Source of the DNA: Margaritifera margaritifera
Taxonomy: Eukaryota; Mollusca; Bivalvia; Unionida; Margaritiferidae
NCBI GenBank assembly: GCA_029931535.1
Contig: JAQPZY010001670.1
Coordinates: forward strand, 7,030,501-7,094,500
DNA length: 64,000 bases
Direction of reading: 5' to 3'
The notes beneath the pieces were generated by a model. It ran no database searches and was not told where the DNA came from. It saw only the letters and a program-made list of their open reading frames with translations. The stretch's first letter is position 1; every line of letters begins with the position of its first letter. Made by a program: the position numbers and the translations under genes. Shown here piece after piece: positions 24,060-35,379 of the stretch.

Positions 24060-25255
24060 AAATTCAAAATAGTTATGTCTATTACCTTTTTATCCCAAAT
24101 AGTGATGTCTATTACCTTTTCATCCCAAACAGTTATGTCTATTACCTTTTCATCCCAAATAGTTATGTCTATTACCTTTTCATCCCAAATAGTTATGTCC
24201 ATTACCTTTTCATCCCAAATAGTTATGTCTATTACCTTTTCATCCCAAATAGTGATGTCTATTACCTTTTCATCCCAAATAGTTATGTCTATTACCTTTT
24301 CATCCCAAATAGTTATGTTTATTACCTTTTCATCCCAAATAGTTATGTCTATTACCTTTTCATCCCAAATAGTTATGTCTATTACCTTTTCATCCCAAAT
24401 AGTTATGTCCATTACCTTTTCATCCCAAATAGTTATGTCTATTACCTTTTCATCCCAAATAGTGATGTCTATTACCTTTTCATCCCAAATAGTTATGTCT
24501 ATTACCTTTTCATCCCAAATAGTGATGTCTATTACCTTTTCATCCCAAATAGTTATGTTTATTACCTTTTCATCCCAAATAGTTATGTCTATTACCTTTT
24601 CATCCCAAATAGTTGTCTATTACCTTTTCATCCCAAATAGTTATGTCTATTACCTTTTCATCCCAAATAGTTATGTCTATTACCTTTTCATCCCAAATAG
24701 TTATGTCTATTACCTTTTCATCCCAAATAGTTATGTCTATTACTTTTTCATCCCAAATAGTGATGTCTATTACCTTTTCATCCCAAATAGTTATGTCTAT
24801 TACCTTTTTATCCCAAATAGTTATGTCTATTACCTTTTCATCCCAAATAGTTGTCTATTACCTTTTCATCCCAAATAGTTATGTCTATTACCTTTTCATC
24901 CCAAATAGTTATGTCTATTACCTTTTCATCCCAAATAGTTGTCTATTACCTTTTCATCCCAAATAGTTGTCTATTACCTTTTCATCCCAAATAGTTGTCT
25001 ATTACCTTTTCATCCCAAATAGTTATGTCTATTACCTTTTCATCCCAAATAGTTATGTCTATTACCTTTTCATCCCAAATAGTTATGTCTATTACCTTTT
25101 CATCCCAAATAGTTATGTCCATTACCTTTTCATCCCAAATAGTTATGTCTATTACCTTTTCATCCCAAATAGTTGTCTATTACCTTTTCATCCCAAATAG
25201 TTATGTCTATTACCTTTTCATCCCAAATAGTTATGTATATTACCTTTTCATCCCA
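24060..25255. repeat. 30-bp minisatellite, about 40 copies
   Basis: Tandem 30-bp unit ATGTCTATTACCTTTTCATC followed by CCAAATAGTT, with rare single-base variants and six copies shortened by 2 bp (AGTTGTC instead of AGTTATGTC). Because 30 is a multiple of three, frames stay open on both strands (10-residue repeats MSITFSSQIV and ITIWDEKVID). The 2-bp deletions shift these frames repeatedly, which argues against selection for a protein. Confidence 0.97.
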
Positions 25256-25359
25256 TTTTGTATAATAATCTTTTTTGAACGTGACTTTCTATTTTCAAAA
25301 TATAAACATTCTGTATCTGCTATTTTTGCCACAAACAACGGTTTTAACAAGCTTTGCTG

Positions 25360-25490
25360 AGGCAAAGTACCTTCCTCAAGGAAGGATTTCGAAACTGCCC
25401 GTCGACACCGGGGTTCGAACTCGCGACCCAACTGCTACAAGTCGGACACTCTACCGACTGAGAAATTTCGTTCCTTGCCATGTATGTCCA
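25360..25490 (-). mobile_element. tRNA-derived SINE head
   Basis: On the minus strand 25401-25473 has tRNA-gene features: an A-box-like TCAGTCGGTAGAGTG, then a B box GAGTTCGAACC, at normal spacing. Next to it (25355-25400) are two small palindromes (GCTTTGCTGAGGCAAAG and CCTTCCTCAAGGAAGG). There is no acceptor-stem closure or terminator that would make it a tRNA gene, so a SINE with a tRNA-type Pol III promoter is the better reading. 25491-26272 holds no supportable gene. Confidence 0.7.
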
Positions 25491-26272
25491 AAATATTGTG
25501 TAGAATATCTATCACTCAAACTTTTTAATTTCCACATTTCTTTATCCGCTTTACCACCATTAATAATTTGTGCTTAATCTCATATGTCTATTGTTTGACC
25601 TGAATTGGCAATAAAGCTCTGATCTTTTCCTTATATTTTCGCTCGAAAGGCGCCAAGTACTTCGAAAGCGTGAACCAAACCTTGCTTAATGACGGCACAG
25701 GTAAGAATGTGGGAGGTGGAAGATATGGACCCAACATACATAGAATATTGTTAACTCAGATTATGATGAAACTGACAATTATTATGACTATTACAGTGGC
25801 TACAAGGCCCAGAATGTTCCGTACTGGTGAACAAAATCTGTTAATGGAAACCTTTCAATGCATGCACTTGGAGATTATACTGGTAAAGTGAAATTTCTGA
25901 AAACCTGATATTCTCCAATCCGGAATTCTCTATAAACCAACCATGTTTGGTCTGGAACTGGTTTTTTCTTACAAATTCTATGTTGTAATATTCTCTACGA
26001 ACCGGAACCTCAGAATTATGTTTACCGAAGACGTTCTTGGAACCATTCTTGCACATTTAATATAAACCTACCTCAGAAAACCAGATGTGATTATCTTGCT
26101 ACCTGTAAAAATCACACACCGTGAGAAGTGTCAACCTGTTAATCAGATGATTGACAAGTGTCGTGTTAATTTGGGTGTAGCGTTAAGTATTTCCGCATGA
26201 CTGATCTGTCAAATGAAGCCATTTAATACAGGTGACAAAATAAATTATCTCAAATCGATTGTTTTATTATGA

Positions 26273-26460
26273 ATTTGAAACCTTTACAATAGGTGTATTA
26301 AACAAGCAACTACAGATGTGCTATTAAATATAACTGAAACCTTCAAAAAAGATGTATTAAACAAGCATTTACACATGTGCTATTAAATTCAACTGAAACC
26401 TTCACAACAGGTGTATTAAACAAGCAATTCCAGATGTGCTATTAAATTCAGTTGATTTCA
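26273..26460. repeat. 59-bp tandem repeat, 3 copies
   Basis: Three copies of a unit containing GAAACCTTCACAACAGGTGT, ATTAAACAAGCAATTCCAGA, then TGTGCTATTAAATTCAACT. Substitutions are present in each copy. Confidence 0.9.
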
Positions 26461-26659
26461 TGTTACGGAGATACATAAAAAAGTCGTGCAAAGGCAATCA
26501 CGATTACTTAAAAATATTCGAAAATTCCCCTTTTGTTTATCAAAGAACTCCTGTATACAGTATACAAGTAAAGAAAGTTTCAATCAGACCATTTAATAAG
26601 TTTGTTTGCTTTCAGTGTCGCAAAAATCAACAGTCACTGACAAACAAAAATCTGAATAC

Positions 26660-26795
26660 ATCACAGAGCAACAATACCAAGACACAAGAATACATCACAA
26701 AGCAACAATACCAAGACACAGAAGAATACATCACAAAGCAACAATACGAAGACACAGAAGAATACATCACAAAGCAACAATACCAAGACACATAG
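26660..26795. repeat. 36-bp tandem repeat, about 4 copies
   Basis: Unit AAGACACAGAAGAATACATC followed by ACAAAGCAACAATACC. The first copy is shorter. 26796-27654 is AT-rich; an open frame on the minus strand at 27141-27455 resembles nothing I know and has no supporting signal. Confidence 0.9.
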
Positions 26796-27654
26796 GCACT
26801 GGGGGAGACCTTTTCTTATAGGATGATTGTATAAACTATACATGACAGACAAAATACTGCATACGAATGAGACATATCGGCAAATTATGGCTCGAGTTTT
26901 AATAATAATTTGATGAAAGAATCTAACTAATGGTGATAAAGATAATTCATGCTGATATACAATAAACGGCATTCTAATTAACACGGAAATTCCTTAAACA
27001 GTAACCTTTTTATGAGTTTTGTATGGGTTTTTTTGCGGGGGTGAGTGGGGTGGAGGGGTGTCATAATATATAATTAAAATGAATGAATTCCATATTTCCC
27101 CACAAATACAGCTATGCTTTCTCCTCTTTGTGTGAACATTTCAAACTAATTTAATTAAAGGCTGCAATTTATTCAAACAAATAATTTTACGTGGAATTTT
27201 ATCATCCAATTTAAATGTAACAGTTTGATGCCTAACTTCTGTGTGGGAATGTGTGACACGACCTGTGGTATACGCAAGTTCATGTAAGTTCTGTTTTACA
27301 ACTTGATACAAAACCGCCACTATGGTAAGTAAAAGCTTCCCAATACAAGCCAGCATGTGTTTGACATAAACTACACTGGTAATTGACAGTACAAAAACGT
27401 ATGCGGAAGCACCTACTGTGTTCTTTATTACTAAATGCCAAAGGTTTATTAACAACTCATAAGAATTAGGTCACTCCCTGAACAAATCAAAAAGAAATGC
27501 TATGTGCAAAAATGAAAATCAAAGGCAAAATCCAGTGTCAAATGTTGCATTTAAACTATTTGCAAGTACATAATTATAATTGCTGAATGCACACTGTCGC
27601 AGCCAACAAAGATTCTGCTGATTTCATGCTGTGATTCCACGAGGGCAATAGATG

Positions 27655-27790
27655 GTAGGTTGGTTGGTTTTTAACGGCACCGTCCACACATTTTTGACTA
27701 TATCATGCCGAGGAAATATCAGTCAAGTGCCTTTCCCAAGGACGCATTGAGGCAGCTGACCCGGGATGGCCTAAACTGGTATCAAACGAG
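27655..27790 (-). mobile_element. SINE copy 2, truncated
   Basis: Same family as 23815 and 58590: TTGGTTGGTTTTTAACGGCA, CTATATCATGCCGAGGAAAT, AAGTGCCTTTCCCAAGGACG, then GAGGCAGCTGACCCGGGATG. It ends in GGTATCAAACGA, so the tRNA-like head is incomplete. 27791-28680 has no gene; an A29 run lies at 28525-28553. Confidence 0.75.
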
Positions 27791-28522
27791 AAAATATGAA
27801 GCATAGATTTCAGTGTTCAATAATGTGTCAACCGGTCGTGTTCAGTGTTGGTCACTTTAAGTACACAAGCTTAAGAAGCGTATCTATTTTATATAATGAT
27901 TAAGCTATATATTCTCTAAAAAAAATACGTCCGAGATATGTAGGTTATCACAGCTTGTGGTTAACTTAAGTATATCTTGAAATGTTGTAATCTCGCACCT
28001 TCATTTCAGTCCGTTCATACAGGAAAGTACAGTCATTTCACACAATCATGTAAGCATAAGCAACAATCTGTAAGTATTATGTTTAAGGAAAAACCTATAA
28101 ATAAGATTACTTACAAAACCAACATTGGATGCAAAAATTCATAAATTCCTTTGGAATAGATAATATTTCATGAAATGCAGACCAAATCTATGGAGCACAA
28201 TCCAAGACTGGCAACTTGTGAATGTTGAATTAAAATCCAAGTGCCAAAAGGGACTCCAAGTCCTTTAAAGTGTATGCATACCGTACTTTTAAATTTATTA
28301 TTTTTAAAAATCATGATTTTGAGACTATTTAAAAGATAGTACAGCAATCTCATTTATACACGAACATTTGCTTGAGGCCAGTCTTATGTCCAAGCAGCTT
28401 CAAGCATTAAAACTAGAAGAATGGTGAGCAATTTGCTCATATAAATATGCCCCCGCTCCACATTCCGTCACCTCCACCCCTCCCCCATTCGTCCCCTACA
28501 CCATAATGGAGATGAAATCTAT

Positions 28523-28553
<31 letters not shown>

Positions 28554-28679
28554 CATAACTCTTTTTAAAATAGTGCAAGTACAATGATTTGTAAGCATGC
28601 ATATCTTCTGATAATGACCATAATATATAATAAGTTTCACTGCAATTAACTAAAAACAGCAAGAGTAGTTAATTTGCAA

Positions 28680-30060
28680 AAATCTGTCATAATGATACAT
28701 TGCATCCAGCTGTAAGTCAGAAAAGGCAAGAACTCTTACAAAAATCACGAGAGCATGCAGATTTGTCAATATGCGCATCTTTAGATGATGATCATAATAT
28801 GTACCAAATCTCATAGCAATTTATAACAAATCAAGTCAAACTGCGGAACTAGTTGCACTAACGAGATTATGTCACAGACTGGATTAGGGTATAAAACAAA
28901 AATGGGCAATAACTCTAAACAAAATTATTGTCGCAGCATAGTGATTTGTCGATATGCATATCTTCAAGAGATGACCATAATATTTACCATGTTTCATGGC
29001 AATCCATAAAAAATTGCAGGACTAGTTGCGCTAACAAGATTGTGTCACACACTACATTAAGCTAAAAGGCAAAAGGTGCAATAACTCTAAAAAAAATGGC
29101 AGAAGCAAAGAGATTTGTCGATATGCACATCCTCAGTTGATGACCATAACATTTTACAAAGTTTCATGGCAATCCATAAACAAGAATCCATCTAATGGAC
29201 TGACGCTCTACGGGCCAAAAAAGAATGTCCAGGAGTCCAAGATGAGACCGTTACTTCTTTTTAACTGCCGAGTGTTGAAACTATCTCATATTCTTGAGCG
29301 ATAATAAGATTTTCAAGATGGCTGCCATAACGGCTATATTGGATATAAGATCGGCACCGTTTTCATTTTGGGCCAACTAGAGATCATAATCTTTTAGTGA
29401 AAATTCCATGCTGATATGACCACCGGTTCAGGAGGAGTAGCAGTAACAAGATTTTCAAGATGGTGCTTTAGCGGCCATATTGGATGTCTTAGTGGCATCA
29501 TTTCCAGTTAGAAATAACTAGATCTTGCAATGAATGTGTGCTTAAAGTTTCATGGCAATCGTCCAAATAATTTAGGAGGACTAGCGATGTCAAACTTGTG
29601 CTAACAGGCGGACGACGGACAACAGGTCATCCTATAATGTCTTCTACTCTATGACCAGGAGAGCTAAAGACCTGTTGGACTAGTTGTGCTAACGCGATTG
29701 TGTTATACACTGCATTAAGCTACAAGACAAAAAAAGCAATAACTCCAACAAAAATTGCGGGAGCAAAGTGATTTGTTGAAATGCGCATCTCCAGGTGATG
29801 ACGATACAATATACCAAGTGTCATGGTAATCCATCAAAACCGTGAGACTAGCTGCGATAACGAGATTGTATCATTTCACTGCTACAACACAAAAACTACA
29901 ATAACTCTAACACAAATTGCAGTGGCAAATTGATTTGCTGACATGCGCATCTTCAGGTGATGACCATAATCTCAACTTAGTGTCATGACAAGCCATCAAA
30001 AACTGCGGGACTAGTTGAACTAACGAGTGGGTATAAAATTATGGCTAAATTATCACGGAA
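28680..30060. repeat. Diverged ~145-bp repeats (block 4) with block-2-type insert
   Basis: About seven copies of a unit with CAATAACTCTAACAAAAATT, GCAAAGTGATTTGTCGATAT, GCGCATCTTCAGGTGATGAC, CATAATATTTACCAAGTTTC, and GGGACTAGTTGCGCTAACGA. At 29180-29660 a stretch of the 17.4-21.2 kb family interrupts it, ending in CAGGCGGACGACGGACAACA and GGTCATCC. The two repeat families share an organisation (fixed head, repeats, GGACGGAC-type tail) but not sequence. Confidence 0.8.
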
Positions 30061-30097
30061 TTATCCAAACAACATTTGAAGGAACAAGATGAGACAC

Positions 30098-30965
30098 TCT
30101 AACAGTGATCAACAGTTGCAGGCACCTGCAAGCTATATATTAGTACACTCTGATAGTGACCAATAGTTTCAGGCACCTGCAAGCTATGTATTAGTACACT
30201 CTGACAGTCATCAACAGTTTCAGGCACCTGCAAACTATATATTAGAACACTTTGACAGTGATCAATAGTTTCAGGCACCTGCAAGCTATGTATTAATACA
30301 CTCTGACAGTGATCAACAGTTTCATGCACCTACAAGTTATATATTAGTACACTTTAACATTGATCAACTGTTTCAGGCACCTGCAAGCTATGTATTAATA
30401 CACTCTGACAGTCATTAACAGTTTCATGCACCTACAAGTTATATATTAGTACACTCGGACAGTGATCAATAGTTGTAGGCACCTGCAAGCTATATATTAG
30501 TACACTCTGACAGTGATCAAAAGTTTCTGGCACCTGCAAGCTGTGTATTAGTACACTCTGACAGTCATCAACAGATTCATGCACCTACAAGTTATATATT
30601 AGTACACTCTGACAGTCATCAACAGTTTCATGCACCTACAAGTTATATATTAGTACACTCTGGCAGTGATCAACTGTTTCAGGCACCTGCAAGCTATGTA
30701 TTAGTACACTCCGAACGTCATCAACAGTTTTAGGCACCTGCAATCTATGTATTAGTACATGTTGACAGTGATCAACAGTTTTAGGCACATGCAATCTATG
30801 TATTAGTACATGTTGACAGTGATCAACAGTTTCAGGCACATGCAATCTATGTATTAGTACATGTTGACAGTGATCAACAGTTTTAGGCACATGCAATCTA
30901 TGTATTAGTACATGTTGACAGTGATCAACAGTTTCAGGCACATGCAAGCTATGTATTAGTGCACT
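30098..30965. repeat. 51-bp minisatellite, about 17 copies
   Basis: Tandem 51-bp unit TGATCAACAGTTTCAGGCAC, CTGCAAGCTATGTATTAGTA, CACTCTGACAG. Right-hand copies form a more uniform sub-block (GGCACATGCAATCTATG, ACATGTTGACAG), consistent with recent local amplification. Since 51 is a multiple of three, the minus strand stays open as a 17-residue repeat. Confidence 0.95.
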
Positions 30966-31860
30966 CTGAATTTATCAAATGTATTTGTTGATCTATTGCA
31001 TATGGCAAAAAAAGGAAAATGAAATTAAACATGCTCTTTCACAAATGAAAAACTGGAAAAGCTCCAGGTATTGATGGTGTCACAGAAAAAATGTTTAAAA
31101 ATTCTATTGATAATTTACTCACCAATTTAAAGATTTTATTAATACTATTAATCAGAATGGCTAATTCCTAAAAGAATGATGAAATGCAATAATATATACT
31201 ATACATAAGATAGGGCATGTTCTGGATTCTAACAACTGTTGCCATATTTCACTGTTAAATGTCATAGGAATATATTTTACCAAGATAATGAATAATAGGT
31301 AAGTTTTTGGGGTGAGGGTAAATTCAAAGAACAACAAGCTGGTTATCGTACTGCTTATATAGTTATTGATGGTTTTTTTATGTTGTATGCAGTACAAAAA
31401 GGTAGAATTATTGTATTTACATTGTTTTTGCTAAGGTTTTTGACTGCATCCACACCCAGTCTTACTTTACAAACTGATAAAACCTTGTAAGTTCTAAAAT
31501 TGTGAAAGTGTTGAGATCTATGTATTCCCAAATGAATTATTGTGTCATTTTAAGTGGAGAATTAACTTTTTTGTGGGGGGGGGGGGGGGGGGACTATAAA
31601 CTTGGCCAAAAGGATTGGTGCATGTTTAGTCCATTTCATTTTACGATATTTGTTTTTACTGAATTTAAAGAATTACTAGAAAAAAACAAATTGTGATGGT
31701 ATTTTTACTGACGAACAAGTGACAGATTTAATGCAGTTATTATTTGCAGATGATATGACAAACCTAGCTGACATAGTGATAAATCTTCAGAAATAGAGGA
31801 ACAACAGAAAGTTTGTGATAAATATGGTATGAAAGTTAGCTAAAGTAAAACTTAGATTAT

Positions 31861-31967
<107 letters not shown>

Positions 31968-32439
31968 GGGGTGGGGGTGGCTAACAGTAACAAAAAAATG
32001 GTAAGACAAGAATGCAACATTGGAAATTGTTTCTTATTATAAATATCTTGGATTATATTTTAGTAGTGTATTATCATGGAATAAAGCCAATAACTCTTTG
32101 AATGAGTATTCTGAAAATGCTGTGTTGTATGTAAATTTATAATCTTTTATCATGTAGGTTGTGACAAAGTACACAGGGTAGTACCTACTTATTTTATATG
32201 GTTCAGAAATTTGTGGATATGAATATTCAGAAAATGTACAGATTGTTCAAATTAAATTTTGCAAAATATTTTTAAATGTAACGGCATCAAAGCAATCCTG
32301 CAGTCACAGGGGAACTTAGAAGATTTCCTTTCAAGATAAATTACATCAAAAGATGTATTAAATACTGGCTGCATATTTGGTAAATGAATAGATACATAAT
32401 ATATATATATACTTAGAGAAGATTTGAGATGATGATGAT

Positions 32440-32965
32440 TTTACACATGGCTAGTACAGAATCATGGGTATATGAGGAGATATGAGATATAAGAGATTAC
32501 ACAATATTGGTACAGAATCAGGGGCATGTGAGAAGATATGAGATGTCGATGAGTTACACAATGTTGGTACGGAAGATATGAGATGTTGATGAGATTACAC
32601 AATGTTGGTACGGAAGATATGAGATGTTGATGAGATTACACACTGTTGGTACATAATCATTTGTATATGAAATGCTGATGAAATTACACACTGTTGGAAT
32701 AGAAGATATGAAATGCTGATGAAATTACACACTGTTGGTACATAATCATTTGTATATGAAATGCTGATGAGATTACACACTGTTGGTATAGAAGATATGA
32801 AATGCTGATGAAATTACACACTGTTGGTACATAATGTTTTGTATATGAAATGCTGATGAGATGACACACTGTTGGTATAGAAGATATGAAATGCTGATGA
32901 AATTACACACTGTTGGTATAGAAGATATGAGATGTTGATGAGATTACACACTGTTGGTACAGAAT
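32440..32965. repeat. 41/48-bp alternating tandem repeat
   Basis: Units of 41 bp (GAAGATATGAAATGCTGATG then AAATTACACACTGTTGGTATA) and of about 48 bp (with TACATAATCATTTGTATATG in place of GAAGATATG) alternate in the central part. It lies within the LINE remnant, between the RT domain and its C-terminal zinc-knuckle region. Confidence 0.85.
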
Positions 32966-33323
32966 CATGGGTTATGTATACTAGAAATCTGTAAAGTATG
33001 TGTGGATTTCATTATGTATGTTTTTTTTTTCAAAATGTACGTGATACTGATGATATTTTAACTATATTTATTCAAATAGTTAAAGATGTATGTCCTCAAG
33101 AATGATATTCTTCTATCACATCGTATTCTAAACTTGATTTTTTACTGTAAAGTCAAACGTTTATTAGAGCCAGAAAAATAAATACAATAAATACGATAGA
33201 ATGACCTGCAGTAGATTAAGATGGTCTAGTCATAATCAGGAGATTGACTGACTTTACATAAAGGGAAGACAGAGTAGGCCAATTCTGTAAAGATAACTTT
33301 AATAGGAGTATTATAGAAGATGA

Positions 33324-33329
33324 AATCCA
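33324..33329. other. Polinton target-site duplication, left copy (AATCCA)
   Basis: AATCCA immediately precedes the Polinton terminus AGTAGTAATATGTG. The identical hexamer follows the right terminus at 50639-50644. Six-base duplication is the established hallmark of Polinton/Maverick integration. Confidence 0.95.
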
Positions 33330-33960
33330 AGTAGTAATATGTGGCGATTGGGGCCTCTATGGAAAGTAACATTACGCTGTAGATTTAGCTGTGGGGACGG
33401 TATGGGCAACTATGTCAATGGTAATGTTAAAAATGTATACAGCTTGAACATTAATGACCCATAGAGTCCCACGCACATAACCTATGGACCTAAGCATATT
33501 TGAAAAATGCTGGGACTCGATGGGCCCCTATGGGAATGGCAATGTTAAATGTTTTGAGTACTATCCAACACCCACATTTTAGTACTATCCAACACCCACT
33601 TTTTTAGTACTATTAAAGGCCCACTTTTGAGTACTATCCAGCACCCCACGTTTGATTACTATTCAATACCCTCTTTTTGGGTACTATCCAAAACTCCATA
33701 TATACTATCCAAAACGCATTGTGTGTGACTAAAAACCCCACACCAACCACTCAACCAAAACGGGAGGATGTAAAAGAAAGGGAATGAAATATACACACAC
33801 TATCACACAAAAGCGAGGGAGGGTAGGAGTGTTTATAGACACATTGTACCCACAAATATACTATCACACTCAGGAGGGAGTTTTAAGTTTTAGTTTTGGT
33901 TGTGAACAGACATAGACATAGACATACAAACATATAACCTAAAACACATAGAGTAGGAAT
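33330..33960 (+). repeat. Polinton left TIR and subterminal repeats
   Basis: The first ~125 bp (to the TGGTAATGTTAAAAATGT block near 33454) pair with the right TIR (50638-50602, continuing at 44981 downward). Beyond that, both ends carry subrepeats built on ACTATCCAACACCCAC (33555-33740 here). Next come a CACACTATCACAC/GGATGTAAAAGAAAGGGAAT segment and repeated GACATA near 33908-33925. A diverged direct copy of this whole arrangement lies at 37160-37960. Confidence 0.85.
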
Positions 33961-33974
33961 AATTTTGAGTAGTA

Positions 33975-34013
33975 TCCCTCTTTTTTAGAGATCTGGGCGG
34001 CCCTCAAAGGGCC
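33975..34013 (-). promoter_or_regulatory. Histone-type mRNA 3' end signal (minus strand)
   Basis: On the minus strand 34013-33999 reads GGCCCTTTGAGGGCC, a 6-bp stem with a short TTG loop, preceded by CCAAC. It is followed after about 10 nt by the purine-rich stretch TAAAAAAGAGGGA. This layout (ACxxGGCCCTTTT-like stem-loop, then a GAAAGAGA-type downstream element) is that of replication-dependent histone pre-mRNAs processed by SLBP and U7 snRNP. The loop is one base short of the canonical four. No histone gene is recognisable upstream. Confidence 0.55.
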
Positions 34014-34040
34014 GTTGGGGTTGTTAAACACAGAAATGGG

Positions 34041-34298
34041 TTAGCACATACCACACCACTTCACAGTTCTCAGCAAACTTCTCACAGCCAGTCTGTAGAC
34101 TAAGACATGCTTCAGGCATCCAAGTCTGTCCACATAGATTCGTCTCTTCCATATAGCTTTATTTGTGATTCTGGTAATGGCCCACGAAGCACTGACATAT
34201 ACAATGCAGTCTGGATTAAATAGCATGCTGGAAATGATGGTCGATGGCTCCAGTTTTACCCACATCTTGACGGGTTGTCTCGAGAACAGATGACACAA
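34041..34298 (-). CDS. Unidentified small ORF before histone-type 3' end
   Basis: An 85-codon open frame on the minus strand starting with ATG at 34298. It ends 28 bp before the histone-type stem-loop at 34013. The translation (start MCHLFSRQPVKMWVKLEPST, end LLRTVKWCGMC) has no family I recognise and does not align with H2A, H2B, H3, H4 or H1. A TATA-like CTATATATG on the minus strand near 34317 lies so close that the start codon may fall upstream of transcription. It could be a decayed gene or a chance frame. I list it only because of its position between a promoter-like region and a 3'-end signal. Confidence 0.25.
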   Translation of the reverse strand: MCHLFSRQPVKMWVKLEPSTIISSMLFNPDCIVYVSASWAITRITNKAIWKRRIYVDRLGCLKHVLVYRLAVRSLLRTVKWCGMC

Positions 34299-34309
34299 TG
34301 GGCCAATGT

Positions 34310-34452
34310 ACCTCTACATATATAGTCTCGGACCAGATCGAAACGGACTGGAATGTTCCACAAATGAGAATGAAGATAATTCAGTCAGTGCGTGTTGTCT
34401 CTCTTCCAATCAGAAGACAGCAGATGCGTGACGTCACTTTCAATATATATGC
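34310..34452. promoter_or_regulatory. Divergent promoter-like region: CCAAT, CRE, two TATA boxes
   Basis: Plus strand: CCAATCAG at 34407-34414, a perfect palindromic CRE (TGACGTCA) at 34430-34437 and a TATA-like CAATATATATGC at 34442-34453. Spacing is normal for a compact Pol II promoter. Minus strand: CTATATATG near 34317, pointing the other way. The arrangement resembles the shared promoter of a divergent gene pair. Its function is inferred from motifs only. Confidence 0.5.
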
Positions 34453-34519
34453 ACCAGCGTTCCGATGATTTACTATTACGGAAGAGTTAAAGTACAATAT
34501 ATCAATATCTATGGCTTAT

Positions 34520-35160
34520 AAAATGAAGATGTATTGGGGTCACTTGCAGTAAATACCTCTTATAACCGGGATGATAGTATAATTACTACGACTGCTGCTG
34601 TAGCAATTATTCTTTCAGAAGAGAATGACTTCAATTTGACTTTTTGCGATTTCTCATCTTCTTCGCGAGAAATTTTGCCGGCGGCAACACTACCGTCACC
34701 TCCTTGTCCATCATTACCAGTCTATGATAATTTCAGAAAATAGAAAGCAGGAATAGTTGGAGAGGTTTCCGCAACATCAGAAAGAAGAAGAACAAGTATT
34801 TGTTGAACAACAACAGTAAGAAGAGGAAAAAAAAAGCAAGAAGAGGAAGAAGAGAAGGGGAAACGTTTGAACAGCGAGAAAAAGGAAGTGAGTGAAAACA
34901 AAACGGTTAGTGTGTTACTGGCATTTTGGCGGAGTTAAAATACCTGCGATAAATGTATCAAACTTCTTTAGCCAAACCGAAGAGAAAGAGACCTTCACAA
35001 TCAACGACTTGAAAACCTTCTATGGCTACATTAACGTAAACAACCACCACTGAGATGCCACCAACAACAGCAGCTGGAGTAGGACTTAGACGTGGATAAG
35101 GTTCAGATAGTTATAACTGATGATGTCAAGTCCATACATACTTTTGTTAGTCAAAAAACA
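34520..35160 (+). other. Presumptive transcribed segment ending at stem-loop; no clear gene
   Basis: Between the plus-strand TATA-like box and the stem-loop at 35167 there is a 69-codon stop-free stretch (about 34534-34743, Ser/Thr/Ala-rich, no in-frame ATG). A purine-rich, Lys/Glu/Arg-coding tract follows at 34790-34910. Last is a stretch reading DLDVDKVQIVITDDVKSIHT just before the stem-loop. Frames are broken and nothing matches a known family. A strongly decayed lysine-rich protein gene is possible but unproven. Confidence 0.3.
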
Positions 35161-35161
35161 T

Positions 35162-35207
35162 CCAACGGTCCCTTTCAGGGCCATCTATATCTCTTAGAAA
35201 AGAGATA
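35162..35207 (+). promoter_or_regulatory. Histone-type mRNA 3' end signal (plus strand)
   Basis: CCAAC at 35162-35166, then GGTCCCTTTCAGGGCC at 35167-35182. Its stem has 5 of 6 pairs (one T:G wobble), the top pair is mismatched, and the loop is TTTC as in histone stem-loops. It is followed by CATC and, about 12 nt on, TTAGAAAAGAGATA (35194-35207), matching the purine-rich histone downstream element that pairs with U7 snRNA. Sequence identity with 38771-38810 continues another ~50 bp downstream to CCCTCCATTATAAT. Confidence 0.6.
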
Positions 35208-35379
35208 CTACTCAATGATTGCCAAATTAAATAAAACTCACGTCCCTCCATTATAATGTGAGCATGTGTGAGTGTGTGAAGATCTTATCCATACTAAAGA
35301 AAAAATAAAGAGAGACACTCACGTTTTCTTGGTATATTCTCGTGAAATCAGAATCACAATGAAATTTCAAATCACATCA

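Noticed and set aside
24032..25360. Long open frames (up to 267 codons) on both strands over the 30-bp array
   Set aside because: They follow from a stop-free repeat unit whose length is a multiple of three; 2-bp deletions shift the frame repeatedly and nothing supports expression.
25401..25473. Functional tRNA gene
   Set aside because: A and B boxes are present, but acceptor-stem pairing and a terminator are not evident; SINE-like flanks fit better.
25670..25900. Tyr/Gly-rich coding exon (DYDETDNYYDYYSGYKAQ)
   Set aside because: Frames are broken, no splice pair fits, and no family is recognised; chance composition cannot be excluded.
27141..27455. 104-codon minus-strand ORF as a gene
   Set aside because: No domain, no homologue known to me and no supporting signals.
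34534..34743. 69-codon frame as a start-to-stop gene
   Set aside because: It has no ATG and a stop lies just upstream in frame.
34021..35160. Histone H2A/H2B/H3/H4/H1 coding sequences between the stem-loops
   Set aside because: No recognisable histone peptide in any frame; only the 3'-end and promoter-like signals support a histone-like unit.
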